A stretch of 10,104 bases of DNA from DASYPQ01 sp046155895 (GCA_046155895.1 JBJXFB010000045.1:1-10104), one strand, 5' to 3'. Positions 1-6,826 are shown, counted from the first letter of the stretch. Made by a program: numbers and translations. Notes: generated by a model from the sequence alone, not told the origin.

Positions 1-1130
1 AGTGCTCGTCACCCACAACCTGCGGGTCAAGCATGCGCGAGGTCGACTTCAACGGATCGACCGCGGGGAAGATGCCGAGCTCGGCAATCTTGCGCTCGAG
101 AATGATGGTCGAGTCCAAGTGCGCGAAGGTCGCCACCGGCGCAGGGTCGGTGATGTCGTCGGCGGGGACGTACACGGCTTGCATCGAAGTCACCGAACCG
201 TCCTTGGTCGACGTGATGCGCTCTTGAAGCGCACCCATTTCGCTCGCCATGGTCGGTTGGTAACCGACGGCCGAGGGCATGCGCCCGAGCAGCGCCGACA
301 CTTCGGAGCCCGCTTGCACGAAGCGGAAGATGTTGTCGACGAAGAGCAGCACGTCCTGGCCCTTCACGTCGCGGAAGTACTCGGCCATCGTCAGCCCTGA
401 GAGCGCGACGCGCAGGCGCGCGCCCGGCGGCTCGTTCATCTGGCCGAACACGAGCACGGCGTTGTCGATGACGCTCGCCGTCTTGCCGTCCGGCGTCTTG
501 TACTGCGCCTCCGACATCTCGAGCCACAGGTCGTTGCCCTCGCGCGTGCGCTCGCCGACGCCGCAGAAGACGCTGAAGCCGCCCCTTCTCGACCGCGGTG
601 ATCCGGATCAGCTCCTGGATGAGCACCGTCTTGCCGACGCCCGCGCCGCCGAAGAGGCCGATCTTGCCGCCCTTCGCGAACGGGCAAAGGAGGTCGACGA
701 CCTTGAGGCCCGTCTCGAACACCTCGGAGATCGGCTCCTGCTCGTCGAAGGCCGGCGCAGGGCGGTGGATCGGCCACGATTCGCCGGCGGGCAGCTCGCC
801 GCGCGAAAGCGTGTCGAGCGGCACGCCGAGCAGGTTGAAGAGCCGCCCTTTGGTGCGCTCGCCGACCGGAACGGTGATCGCGGCGCCCGAGTCCACGACG
901 CTCATGCCGCGCCGGCATCCGTCGGTCGTCGACATCGCGACGCAGCGCGCGACGTCGTTGCCGAGGTGCTGGGCGACCTCCAGGGTCAGGTCGATGCCGC
1001 GAGCGGGCTCCTGGACGCGCAGCGAGTTGTAGATCGGCGGCAGGCTTCCGGCCGGGAAGCGCACGTCGACGACGGGGCCGAAGATCTGGGCGATCGAGCC
1101 CGATTTCGAGGTGGTCTTGAGGGTGGTCAT
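1..1130 (-). CDS. atpD: ATP synthase F1 subunit beta (3' truncated by window edge, internal frameshift)
   Basis: Catalytic beta subunit of the F1 head, where ATP is made or hydrolysed on the cytoplasmic face. The ATG at 1130 lies 13 nt after the atpG stop. Residues 1-182 read normally: the N-terminal barrel (SIAQIFGPVVDVRFP) and the Walker A loop GGAGVGKT at residues 161-168. A single extra base in the run at 582-585 then shifts the frame. With that base removed, the reading continues as GGFSVFCGVGERTREGNDLW, Walker B DVLLFVDNIFRF, and on to DPQVVGDEH at the window edge. About 376 residues are visible of the roughly 465-480 usual for the family, so the C-terminal helical domain with the DELSEED loop lies outside. 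No stop interrupts the downstream frame, which argues for a sequencing or assembly error, or a very recent mutation, over an old pseudogene. The last ~320 nt have deviant codon use (see findings). Identity is certain; the intactness of the gene is not. Confidence 0.96.
582..585 (-). other. Apparent +1 frameshift in atpD
   Basis: On the mRNA strand the sequence reads GAG AAG GGG CGG CTT, giving EKGRLQRLL in the upstream frame. Deleting one G of the four-G run restores GAG AAG GGC GGC TTC AGC, giving EKGGFSVFCGVGERT, the conserved beta-subunit sequence. The two frames meet exactly here and both are clean on their own side, so the site is defined to within the homopolymer. A homopolymer miscall is the simplest explanation; no slippery heptamer for programmed frameshifting is evident. 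Confidence 0.9.
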
Positions 1131-1143
1131 GGTCTTCGAGCTT

Positions 1144-2010
1144 TCAGCGCAGGGCCTCGACGCCGCCGACGATGTCGAGCAGCTCCTTGGTGATGTTCTC
1201 TTGCCGCTTGCGGTTGTAGATGCCCTTCAGGGCCTTCCCCATGTCGCGCGCCGCGTCCGTGGCGTTCTTCATCGAGACACGGCGGCTGGCGTACTCCGAC
1301 GAGAGCGATTCGAGCAGGGCGTTGTAGACGCGCGTCTCGACGTAGCGCGGGACGAGCTGGTCGAAGATCATCTCGGCGTCGGGCTCGAGAATCACGTCGC
1401 CGCCGCCGGCGGATTCGTCCGCGGCCGTCTTCTGCACGGGGAGGAGCTGCACGACGGTCGGCACGTACCGCACGACAGATTCGAAGGCCGTGTAGACGAT
1501 CACCACGTCCTTGAACCGGCCCGATAGAAACGCCTCGGACAGGATCTTGGCCGTGTGCGCGGCGCCGCGGTAGTCGGTCTTCTCGAGCGGCGGCTCGACC
1601 AGGTAGCGCTCGACCTCGCGGCCGCGACGCAGGAGGTACTGGTAGCCCTTGCGGCCGATCACGAACCACGCGACCGGGGCGCCCTCGCGCTCGGCGAGCC
1701 ACGTCTCCAGCTTCCGGAAGAGGTTCGAGTTGTACGCGCCGCATAGACCTCGGTCCGAGGTGACGAGGAGGACGGCCGTGCCCTCCCCCGCACCGTGGCG
1801 GAAGAGCGGACGCCCCTCGACGGCATCGCCGAGCACGCCGGCGAGACGGGAGACGAGCCCCGCGATCTCCTGGCTGTAGGGCCGCGAGGACGTGGCCCGG
1901 TCCTGGAAGCGGCGCAGCTTCGTCGTCGCGACCATCTCCATGGCCCGCGTGATCTGGCGGATGCTGGCGACGGAGCGGATTCGCCCCCGAAGTTCACGGA
2001 TCGAGGCCAT
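1144..2010 (-). CDS. atpG: ATP synthase F1 subunit gamma
   Basis: Central rotor shaft of F1, linking the c-ring to the alpha3beta3 head. The protein is 288 aa, the usual family length. The N-terminal helix carries the coupling segment SIRQITRAMEMVATTKLRR (residues 16-34). The Rossmann-like middle domain has SDRGLCGAYNSNL (85-97). The C-terminal helix ends with ENITKELLDIVGGVEALR (271-288), which closely fits the gamma signature, with Val where Ala is usual after GG. The ATG at 2010 follows the atpA TAG stop by 3 nt and has only a weak purine-rich AAGAAG upstream, so translation is probably coupled to atpA. A short Gly/Ala-rich insertion (about residues 196-205) is a surface loop. The gene is intact. 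Confidence 0.97.
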   Translation of the reverse strand: MASIRELRGRIRSVASIRQITRAMEMVATTKLRRFQDRATSSRPYSQEIAGLVSRLAGVLGDAVEGRPLFRHGAGEGTAVLLVTSDRGLCGAYNSNLFRKLETWLAEREGAPVAWFVIGRKGYQYLLRRGREVERYLVEPPLEKTDYRGAAHTAKILSEAFLSGRFKDVVIVYTAFESVVRYVPTVVQLLPVQKTAADESAGGGDVILEPDAEMIFDQLVPRYVETRVYNALLESLSSEYASRRVSMKNATDAARDMGKALKGIYNRKRQENITKELLDIVGGVEALR

Positions 2011-2013
2011 CGA

Positions 2014-3600
2014 CTACTTCTTGGCCCGTTCCGCCGGCGCGAGCTCGGCTTTCACCGCGGCGATCGCCTGGTCGAGGATCTTCTTCGCCTCGTCCGAGAC
2101 CGCCTTCGTCGTCTTGATGCCATCGCCCACCTTGGGCTGTGTGTCGCGCATGTGACGCAGGAAAGCCTTCTCGAACTCGGGCACGCGCCGCGCGGGGAAG
2201 TCGTCCAGGCCGCCCGACGTGCCGGCGTAGAGGATCATGATCTGGTCCTCGACCGGCATCGGCACGTACTGGCCCTGCTTGAGGATCTCGACGAGCCTCT
2301 CGCCGCGCGTCAACACGGCCTGCGTCGCCTTGTCGAGGTCCGAGCCGAATTGCGCGAAGGCGGCCAGCTCGCGGAACTGCGCCAGGTTCAGGCGTAGGCC
2401 GCCGGCGATCTTCTTCATTCCCGGGATCTGCGCCGCGCCGCCGACGCGCGAGACCGAGATGCCCGCGTTCACGGCGGGGCGCATGCCGGAGTTGAACAGG
2501 TTCGTCTCGAGGAAGATCTGCCCGTCCGTGATCGAGATCACGTTCGTGGGGATGTAGGCCGCGACGTCGCCCTCCTGCGTCTCGACGACCGGCAGAGCCG
2601 TGATCGATCCCCCGCCCTTGAGATAGCGCGGATTCACCTTCGGCGCCTCGTCGGAGAGCTTCGCCGCGCGCTCGAGGAGGCGGCTGTGGAGGTTGAACAC
2701 GTCGCCGGGGAAAGCCTCGCGGCCCGGGGGACGACGCAGGAGCAGCATGACCTGCCGGTAGGCGAGCGCCTGCTTGTAGAGGTCGTCGTACATGATGACG
2801 ACGTGCCGGCCCTCGTCGCGGAAGCGCTCGGCCATCGTGACCCCGGCGTAGGGCGCGAGGTACTGCATCGAGGCTTCCTCGGCCGCCGAGGCGACGACGA
2901 CGATCGTGTACGCCATCGCGCCGGCCGCCTCGAGGCGCCGGACCATGTCGACGACGTTCGACTGCTTCTGGCCGATCGCGACGTAGATGCAGATCATCTG
3001 GGCGGGGTTCTTCGGATCGCCGCCGCCGGTCGTCTTCTGGTTGAGGATCGTGTCGATCAGGAGCGCGCTCTTGCCCGTCTGGCGGTCGCCGATGATGAGC
3101 TCGCGCTGGCCGCGGCCGATCGGGATCATCGCGTCGATGGCCTTGATGCCGGTCTGGAGCGGCTCCTTGACCGGCTGGCGCTCGGGAACGGAGGGAGCGG
3201 GCGCCTCGATCGGCCGCCAGTCCTTCTCCGTGACTCCCAGCGGCCCCTTGCCGTCGCGCGGATCGCCGAGCGCGTTCACCACGCGGCCGAGGAGCGCATC
3301 GCCCGTGGGAACCGAGATGACGCGGCCGGAGGATCGCACCGTGTCGCCCTCCTTGACCTTGGTCGCGTCGCCCAGGAGCACGCAGCCGACGTTGTCCTCC
3401 TCGAGGTTCAAGGCCACGCCGCGCACGCCGTTCTGGAACTCGAGCAGCTCGCTCATCATGCAGTCGTCGAGGCCGTGCACGCGCGCCACGCCGTCGCCGA
3501 CGGAGAGCACGGTGCCGACCGACTGCATCGCGGTCTCGCCCTGGTAGGTCTCGATTTCCTTCTCGAGGATCGAGGTCACTTCTGCGGGTCGGAGGTCCAT
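2014..3600 (-). CDS. atpA: ATP synthase F1 subunit alpha
   Basis: Non-catalytic nucleotide-binding subunit of the alpha3beta3 hexamer. It has 528 aa, slightly longer than the common 500-515 because of a Lys/Ala-rich C-terminal tail. The N-terminal barrel contains SVGDGVARVHGLDD (33-46). Walker A is GDRQTGKS (171-178) and Walker B is VVIMYDDL (267-274). The segment ISVSRVGGAAQ (381-391) carries the arginine (R385) that reaches into the neighbouring catalytic site. Two positions differ from what I recall as near-universal: Tyr275 in YDDLYKQ, where Ser is usual, and Asn303 in DVFNLHSR, where Tyr is usual. The ATG at 3600 lies 26 nt after the atpH stop, preceded by a purine-rich AGAAGAGAAGACGAG stretch that may serve as ribosome binding site. 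The frame is intact, with codon use typical of the operon (nearly all Gln CAG). Confidence 0.98.
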   Translation of the reverse strand: MDLRPAEVTSILEKEIETYQGETAMQSVGTVLSVGDGVARVHGLDDCMMSELLEFQNGVRGVALNLEEDNVGCVLLGDATKVKEGDTVRSSGRVISVPTGDALLGRVVNALGDPRDGKGPLGVTEKDWRPIEAPAPSVPERQPVKEPLQTGIKAIDAMIPIGRGQRELIIGDRQTGKSALLIDTILNQKTTGGGDPKNPAQMICIYVAIGQKQSNVVDMVRRLEAAGAMAYTIVVVASAAEEASMQYLAPYAGVTMAERFRDEGRHVVIMYDDLYKQALAYRQVMLLLRRPPGREAFPGDVFNLHSRLLERAAKLSDEAPKVNPRYLKGGGSITALPVVETQEGDVAAYIPTNVISITDGQIFLETNLFNSGMRPAVNAGISVSRVGGAAQIPGMKKIAGGLRLNLAQFRELAAFAQFGSDLDKATQAVLTRGERLVEILKQGQYVPMPVEDQIMILYAGTSGGLDDFPARRVPEFEKAFLRHMRDTQPKVGDGIKTTKAVSDEAKKILDQAIAAVKAELAPAERAKK

Positions 3601-3626
3601 CGTTCTCGTCTTCTCTTCTGTTGTGC

Positions 3627-4184
3627 CTAGGAGGGCGAGGCGGAGGGCAGGCGCGCCTCGAGGAGCTTGCGGCGCAGGGACTCGAGGCGGCCCTGCACCG
3701 ACCAGTCGATCATGCGGTTCGCGGCGAAGACGCGCGCGCCGCCCAGGAGCTCGGGGACGACCTTGTTCTCGAGCGTGAGCGTGCGGCCGAGCTGCGCGGA
3801 CAGCTTCGCCGCCAGGCGCGAGACGTCGGCGGGATCGAGGGGGCGCGCCGATTCGACGCGTCCCTCGACCGCTCCGCGCTCGTCGAGGGACAGGCGCTTC
3901 CAGGCCGCCGCGAGGCTCTTGAGGACGCTCTCGCGGTCCTTGTCGAGGAGGAGGTTGACGAAGTTCCGCGTGAGGACGTTCGCACCGGCGAGGACCGGGG
4001 CGAGCTGCTGGCGCTTCGCCTCGCGCTCGACGCGCGGGTTGAAGAGCACCGAGCGCGTCGCGGGACGCGCCACCTCGGCCGCGAGCGCGGCGACGTCCTT
4101 CGACACGGCGTCGAGGGCGCTCTTCCTCCGCGCCAGGCCGTACAGGGCCCCGGCGTAGCGCGCGGTGACCGGGTCGACGATCAC
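3627..4184 (-). CDS. atpH: ATP synthase F1 subunit delta
   Basis: Peripheral-stalk subunit that ties the top of the alpha3beta3 head to the b subunits (OSCP/delta family). The protein is 185 aa, close to the family norm. The N-terminal six-helix domain begins with VTARYAGALYGLARR (6-20). The conserved C-terminal signature is seen as ENKVVPELLGGARVFAANRMIDWSVQG (139-165), with the Gly-Gly and the D-x-S-x-x-G pattern. The start is GTG at 4184, overlapping the atpF TGA stop in the tetranucleotide GTGA. A strong GGAGG lies 6 nt upstream at 4191-4195, which supports this start. The primary sequence of delta is poorly conserved in general, but the C-terminal motif and the position between atpF and atpA make the call firm. 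Confidence 0.94.
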   Translation of the reverse strand: MIVDPVTARYAGALYGLARRKSALDAVSKDVAALAAEVARPATRSVLFNPRVEREAKRQQLAPVLAGANVLTRNFVNLLLDKDRESVLKSLAAAWKRLSLDERGAVEGRVESARPLDPADVSRLAAKLSAQLGRTLTLENKVVPELLGGARVFAANRMIDWSVQGRLESLRRKLLEARLPSASPS

Positions 4185-4756
4185 GAGCGCCCTCCGGGAC
4201 CTTGTTTCGCGCCCGCGCCGGCGCCCGCGCCGAGCAGGCTCTCGACGAGCCGGCGGTCGTCCGTGGAGTCGACGCGCCGCTCGAGCACCTTGCCGGCCGC
4301 CGCGAGCGAGAGGTCGACGACCTGCGCGCGGATCTGCGCGACGGCCTTGTCCTGCTCGCTCCGGATCTCGGCCCGCGCGCGCTCGAGCAGCTTCTCGGAA
4401 GCGGCCGTCGCCTCCGCGGTCATCTCGCGCTCGCGGACCTCGGCGCGCGCGCGCGCGGCCTCGATCGTCCTCGACGCCTCGACGCGCGCCTCCTGGAGGC
4501 GCGTCTCGACCTCGGCCCGGGCCTTCTCCGTCTCGCGGCGAGCCTCCTCGGCTGCCGCGATCGCGGACTCGGCCTTGCGATCACGGTCGAGGAGGGCCTT
4601 CGTCACGGGCCCCATCACGATCTTCCAGATGGGGAAGAGCGCCGCTCCGAAGATGATCAGCGTCCAGATCAGGATGCCGAGCTGCGTGAAGTCGAGGGGA
4701 TTGAACCCTCCGCCTTCCTTCGGCACCGCGGCCAGCGTGGTGAACATGGCGCTCAT
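4181..4756 (-). CDS. atpF: ATP synthase Fo subunit b
   Basis: Membrane-anchored peripheral stalk of the ATP synthase. The start is ATG 4756, with a perfect GGAGG at 4761-4765 placed 4 nt upstream; a second ATG three codons later has no such site. The protein is 191 aa. A short Gly-rich lead is followed by one transmembrane helix (about residues 24-46, LGILIWTLIIFGAALFPIW). A long charged Ala/Glu/Arg-rich helix (about 55-160) is typical of the b dimer coiled coil. The C-terminus ends in an odd Gly-Ala repeat (GAGAGAGA, 176-183) and a short basic tail, beyond the region that contacts delta. The open frame runs further upstream, but that part overlaps atpE and atpB and is not coding in this frame. 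The gene overlaps atpH by 4 nt and lies 29 nt after atpE. Confidence 0.95.
   Translation of the reverse strand: MSAMFTTLAAVPKEGGGFNPLDFTQLGILIWTLIIFGAALFPIWKIVMGPVTKALLDRDRKAESAIAAAEEARRETEKARAEVETRLQEARVEASRTIEAARARAEVREREMTAEATAASEKLLERARAEIRSEQDKAVAQIRAQVVDLSLAAAGKVLERRVDSTDDRRLVESLLGAGAGAGAKQGPGGRS
4191..4195 (-). promoter_or_regulatory. Ribosome binding site supporting the GTG start of atpH
   Basis: GGAGG on the mRNA strand, 6 nt before GTG 4184, inside the end of atpF. Together with the GTGA overlap it fixes the delta-subunit start. Confidence 0.75.
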
Positions 4757-4760
4757 CGTT

Positions 4761-4765
4761 CCTCC
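4761..4765 (-). promoter_or_regulatory. Ribosome binding site of atpF
   Basis: GGAGG on the mRNA strand, 4 nt before ATG 4756. It decides the start, since the open frame itself continues far upstream over atpE and atpB. Confidence 0.75.
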
Positions 4766-4785
4766 GGGCTCGGGCAGGTCGCCGA

Positions 4786-5040
4786 TCAGGCCGTGACGCC
4801 CAGGGCGATCAGGAGGGTGACGATGACGGCGATCAGCGAGACGCCTTCGATCAGCGCCGCGAGGATGATCGAGCCGCCGCGGATCTCGGCGGCCGCCTCG
4901 GGCTGGCGGGCGATGCCCTCGTTCTGCGCGGAGCCGATGCGGCCGATGCCGATGCCGGCTCCGATCGCGACGATGCCAGCGCCGAGCGCGGCGCCCATCT
5001 TGGCGACGTCCATCATGGTTGCGGTGTCCTGAATGTTCAT
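4786..5040 (-). CDS. atpE: ATP synthase Fo subunit c (proteolipid)
   Basis: Forms the membrane rotor ring that carries the ions. The 84-aa protein is a helical hairpin. TM1 is the Gly-rich GAALGAGIVAIGAGIGIGRIG (16-36), the polar loop has ARQPEA (44-49), and TM2 is SIILAALIEGVSLIAVIVTLL (57-77) with the essential ion-binding carboxylate Glu65. Gly66 follows the glutamate and TM1 has no glutamine at the position used by Na+-binding c-rings, so proton use is inferred. The ATG at 5040 is chosen for the GAGGAG at 5052-5057 (11 nt upstream). A tandem ATG ATG eight codons in would give a 76-aa form and cannot be excluded. The gene sits alone between a 66-nt leader and a 29-nt spacer, consistent with separately boosted translation of this multicopy subunit. 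Confidence 0.97.
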   Translation of the reverse strand: MNIQDTATMMDVAKMGAALGAGIVAIGAGIGIGRIGSAQNEGIARQPEAAAEIRGGSIILAALIEGVSLIAVIVTLLIALGVTA

Positions 5041-5051
5041 CTCGTGAGCTA

Positions 5052-5057
5052 CTCCTC
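5052..5057 (-). promoter_or_regulatory. Ribosome binding site of atpE
   Basis: GAGGAG on the mRNA strand, 11 nt before ATG 5040. The spacing is at the long end but acceptable, and no better site precedes the later ATG pair. Confidence 0.6.
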
Positions 5058-5064
5058 GGATTGC

Positions 5065-5092
5065 GGGTGGGGTGGATGGATGGGGATGAGTT
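5065..5092 (-). promoter_or_regulatory. G-free mRNA segment upstream of atpE
   Basis: Within the 66-nt gap between atpB and atpE the mRNA strand runs 28 nt without a single G, made of C with A and T (core CATCCCCATCCATCCACCCC). It ends just before the GAGGAG ribosome binding site of atpE. In a region near 67% GC this is striking. Such a stretch cannot form stable G-C stems within itself. A comparable unstructured enhancer upstream of atpE is known in E. coli, where it raises c-subunit translation. That function here is inferred. Confidence 0.4.
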
Positions 5093-5106
5093 CGAGCCCC
5101 GAACGC

Positions 5107-6051
5107 CTAGTGCTCGGGGTGTAAGGCTGCCTGGACGAAGATGATCGAGAGCGTCGTGAAGATGTACGCCTGCAGCAGGGCGACGAAAGACTCGATGATC
5201 ATGATGAAGACGGCCAGGCCGACCGCGACGGGCGAGCTCGCCCACCCGACGGCCGGGTTCATCGAGCCGAAGAAGAAGACGAGGCCCATGAGCGAGAGCA
5301 CGGCCAGGTGCCCGCCGGTCATGTTCGCGAAGAGGCGGATCATCAGCGCGAGCGGCTTCACCATGAGCCCGACGAGCTCGACCGCGAACATGAGCGGCCA
5401 GAGCGCGAGCGGGACGTGCGGGACGAGGTGCTTCCAGAACGCGATCGGTCCCTGCACGACCATGCCCCCGATCACCATCGTCCCGAAGGTGATCAGCGCC
5501 AGCGCGCCGGTGACGAAGAGGCTCGCCGTCGCGGTCGCCGCCCCCGGCACGAGGCCGAGGAGGTTCATGAACATGATGAAGAAAAAGAGCGAGAGGAAGA
5601 GCGGCAGGAGCTTCTGGCCCGTCTCCTTGCCCATCACGGGCACGACCATCTCGTCGCGGATCCACTGCGCGAAGCCCGCGAACATGCGGCTGATCACGTC
5701 GCCCTTGCCCGTCCGGAGGTGGTTCGGCACCCCGAGGAAGCAGAGGAAGATGAGCAGCACGGCCACGACCTGGAACAGCTGCAGGTTCGTCGCGACGAGG
5801 TACGCGCCCTGGCCGTCATGGGCCATGTCGAACGCCGACAGGGACTCGGGCAACGGCACCTTGAGCAGCGGCTCTCCCGCGTGAGCCGTCGCCGCGCCGT
5901 GCTCCTCGCCGTGCGGGACCGGATGCACCAGCGGGCTCGGCATCAGGTGCATGTAGAGCGTCTGGAAGATCCCGCCCTCGTGGTGCGTGGAGTAGACGTA
6001 GTTGATGGCCGCCGCGCCGATGATGAGGGCGAGGATGAGGACAGCTCTCAC
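5107..6051 (-). CDS. atpB: ATP synthase Fo subunit a, with long N-terminal extension
   Basis: Stator subunit holding the proton half-channels against the c-ring. It has 314 aa, against about 270 in E. coli. The conserved core is clear: KPLALMIRLFANMTGGH (232-248) contains the essential arginine R239, and IESFVALLQAYIFTTL (286-301) is the final channel helix with Gln294. The N-terminus adds a hydrophobic segment (residues 3-20) and a polar stretch of about 65 residues rich in His (HH at 23-24, MHLMPSPLVHPVPHGEEHG at 34-52) before the first core helix near 90. The extra segment may be a signal peptide or an additional membrane helix. The start is GTG 6051, supported by GGAGG at 6057-6061 (5 nt upstream) and by a 4-nt GTGA overlap with the preceding gene. 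A shorter start at Met34 or Met37 would leave the strong ribosome binding site unused. Confidence 0.96.
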   Translation of the reverse strand: MRAVLILALIIGAAAINYVYSTHHEGGIFQTLYMHLMPSPLVHPVPHGEEHGAATAHAGEPLLKVPLPESLSAFDMAHDGQGAYLVATNLQLFQVVAVLLIFLCFLGVPNHLRTGKGDVISRMFAGFAQWIRDEMVVPVMGKETGQKLLPLFLSLFFFIMFMNLLGLVPGAATATASLFVTGALALITFGTMVIGGMVVQGPIAFWKHLVPHVPLALWPLMFAVELVGLMVKPLALMIRLFANMTGGHLAVLSLMGLVFFFGSMNPAVGWASSPVAVGLAVFIMIIESFVALLQAYIFTTLSIIFVQAALHPEH

Positions 6052-6425
6052 TCCGCCCTCCGCTCGCGCAGGAGCTGCGCGTTGTCGAAGGTGCCCGTGA
6101 ACAGGAGGAGCAGCATCGACCCGGCGAAGGCCAGGAAGAAGGCGCGCAGGTCGGCGATCTCGCGCAGGGCGGGGAACGCGACGAAGGCGACGACCACCGC
6201 GACGACCGCGCCGAGCTTCACGAGGAAGCCCTCGATCATCGAGCGCAGGGCGCGATCGGGCCGCGCGAGCAGCACCTTCCGCTGACGCGCAAGGCAGGCC
6301 CCGGTCACCGTGGCGCCGACGAGGAAGCCCGTGAGCACGCCCGTCCCCTCCGTGCCGCCGAGCCAGGCGGCGAGGGAGAGCGCTGCGGCGAGTCCTGCGA
6401 GCGTCGAGAGGGTGGTCAGGGTCAT
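6048..6425 (-). CDS. atpI: AtpI-like small membrane protein of the atp operon
   Basis: The 125-aa protein has four predicted membrane helices (about residues 5-24, 28-46, 66-86 and 93-112) with Arg/Lys-rich connecting loops. This matches the size, topology and position (just before atpB) of ATP synthase protein I. That family is not part of the mature enzyme but helps c-ring assembly or ion supply in several bacteria. A lysine inside TM3 (GFLVKLGAVV, 67-76) fits the family as I know it. The start ATG 6425 overlaps the stop of the upstream gene as ATGA; the open frame continues upstream but there lies over the atpZ gene. Its own stop overlaps atpB as GTGA. Primary sequence is too divergent for certainty, so the name rests largely on context and topology. 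Confidence 0.65.
   Translation of the reverse strand: MTLTTLSTLAGLAAALSLAAWLGGTEGTGVLTGFLVGATVTGACLARQRKVLLARPDRALRSMIEGFLVKLGAVVAVVVAFVAFPALREIADLRAFFLAFAGSMLLLLFTGTFDNAQLLRERRAE
6057..6061 (-). promoter_or_regulatory. Ribosome binding site supporting the GTG start of atpB
   Basis: GGAGG on the mRNA strand, 5 nt before GTG 6051, inside the end of the atpI-like gene. It is the main evidence that the long N-terminal extension of the a subunit is really translated. Confidence 0.75.
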
Positions 6426-6661
6426 TTTCTGTCCCGCCGGGTCGGCGGCACTGCGCGGAGGAGCGAGACGAACGCGAGCGCCGCTCCGCCGAGCATTCCG
6501 AGGATCATCAGCCAGGGGTCGGTCGAGAGTCGGCGATCGATCCACCAGCCGAGCGCTCCGAAGAGCGCCAGCGAGGCGGCGAACTGCAGCCCGAGGCCGG
6601 CGTACCGTCCGAGTTCCGCCGCCGTCGACCGGCTGCGATCCCCGTCAGGACTCTTCTCCAT
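6422..6661 (-). CDS. atpZ: AtpZ/AtpQ-like two-helix membrane protein, first gene of the atp operon
   Basis: The 79-aa protein starts at ATG 6661. A charged N-terminus (1-20) precedes two membrane helices (about 22-41 and 50-69). Between them lies the recognisable family pattern GWWIDRRLSTDPWLMILGMLGG (38-59): an aspartate at the end of TM1, a short basic turn, then T-x-P and a Gly-rich helix. This is the AtpZ/AtpI-type accessory protein found at the head of many atp operons; with AtpI it has been linked to Mg2+/Ca2+ uptake in Bacillus and to c-ring assembly. A GGTGAG stretch upstream may serve as ribosome binding site. An in-frame GTG three codons earlier is an alternative start. The reading frame extends 39 codons further upstream, but that part lacks family similarity and contains the promoter. 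The stop overlaps the next gene as ATGA. Confidence 0.75.
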   Translation of the reverse strand: MEKSPDGDRSRSTAAELGRYAGLGLQFAASLALFGALGWWIDRRLSTDPWLMILGMLGGAALAFVSLLRAVPPTRRDRK

Positions 6662-6750
6662 CGGGCTCACCAGGATGGGTTCTTCGTAGAGCGGGTCCCG
6701 GCGGCTCCGCGGTGGCCCTTGAGGGACGCAACGGACCGTCGAGGGCGAAC

Positions 6751-6778
6751 ACTCTAAGGAGGCGAATCCCGCCGTCAA
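6751..6778 (-). promoter_or_regulatory. Predicted sigma70-type promoter of the atp operon
   Basis: On the minus strand a TTGACG box (6778-6773, five of six matches to TTGACA) is separated by 16 bp from TAGAGT (6756-6751, four of six matches to TATAAT). Transcription would start near 6744 and give a leader of about 80 nt before atpZ at 6661. The place is right: upstream of the first gene of the operon, within the divergent region shared with ndk. In DNA this rich in GC such a pair is unlikely to arise often by chance, but no transcript data are available. Confidence 0.55.
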
Positions 6779-6826
6779 CCGGGCCGGAAAGAAACCTCCG
6801 GCGATCTTCGGGCCTCAACGCGCGCT

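Noticed and set aside
2686..3630. A 314-codon open frame on the plus strand opposite atpA
   Set aside because: Complementary shadow of a strongly conserved gene; no start signal or recognisable domain.
4786..5040. Possible Na+-coupled c-ring
   Set aside because: The glutamate in TM2 is followed by Gly, and TM1 lacks the glutamine expected for Na+ coordination, so a proton ring is more likely.
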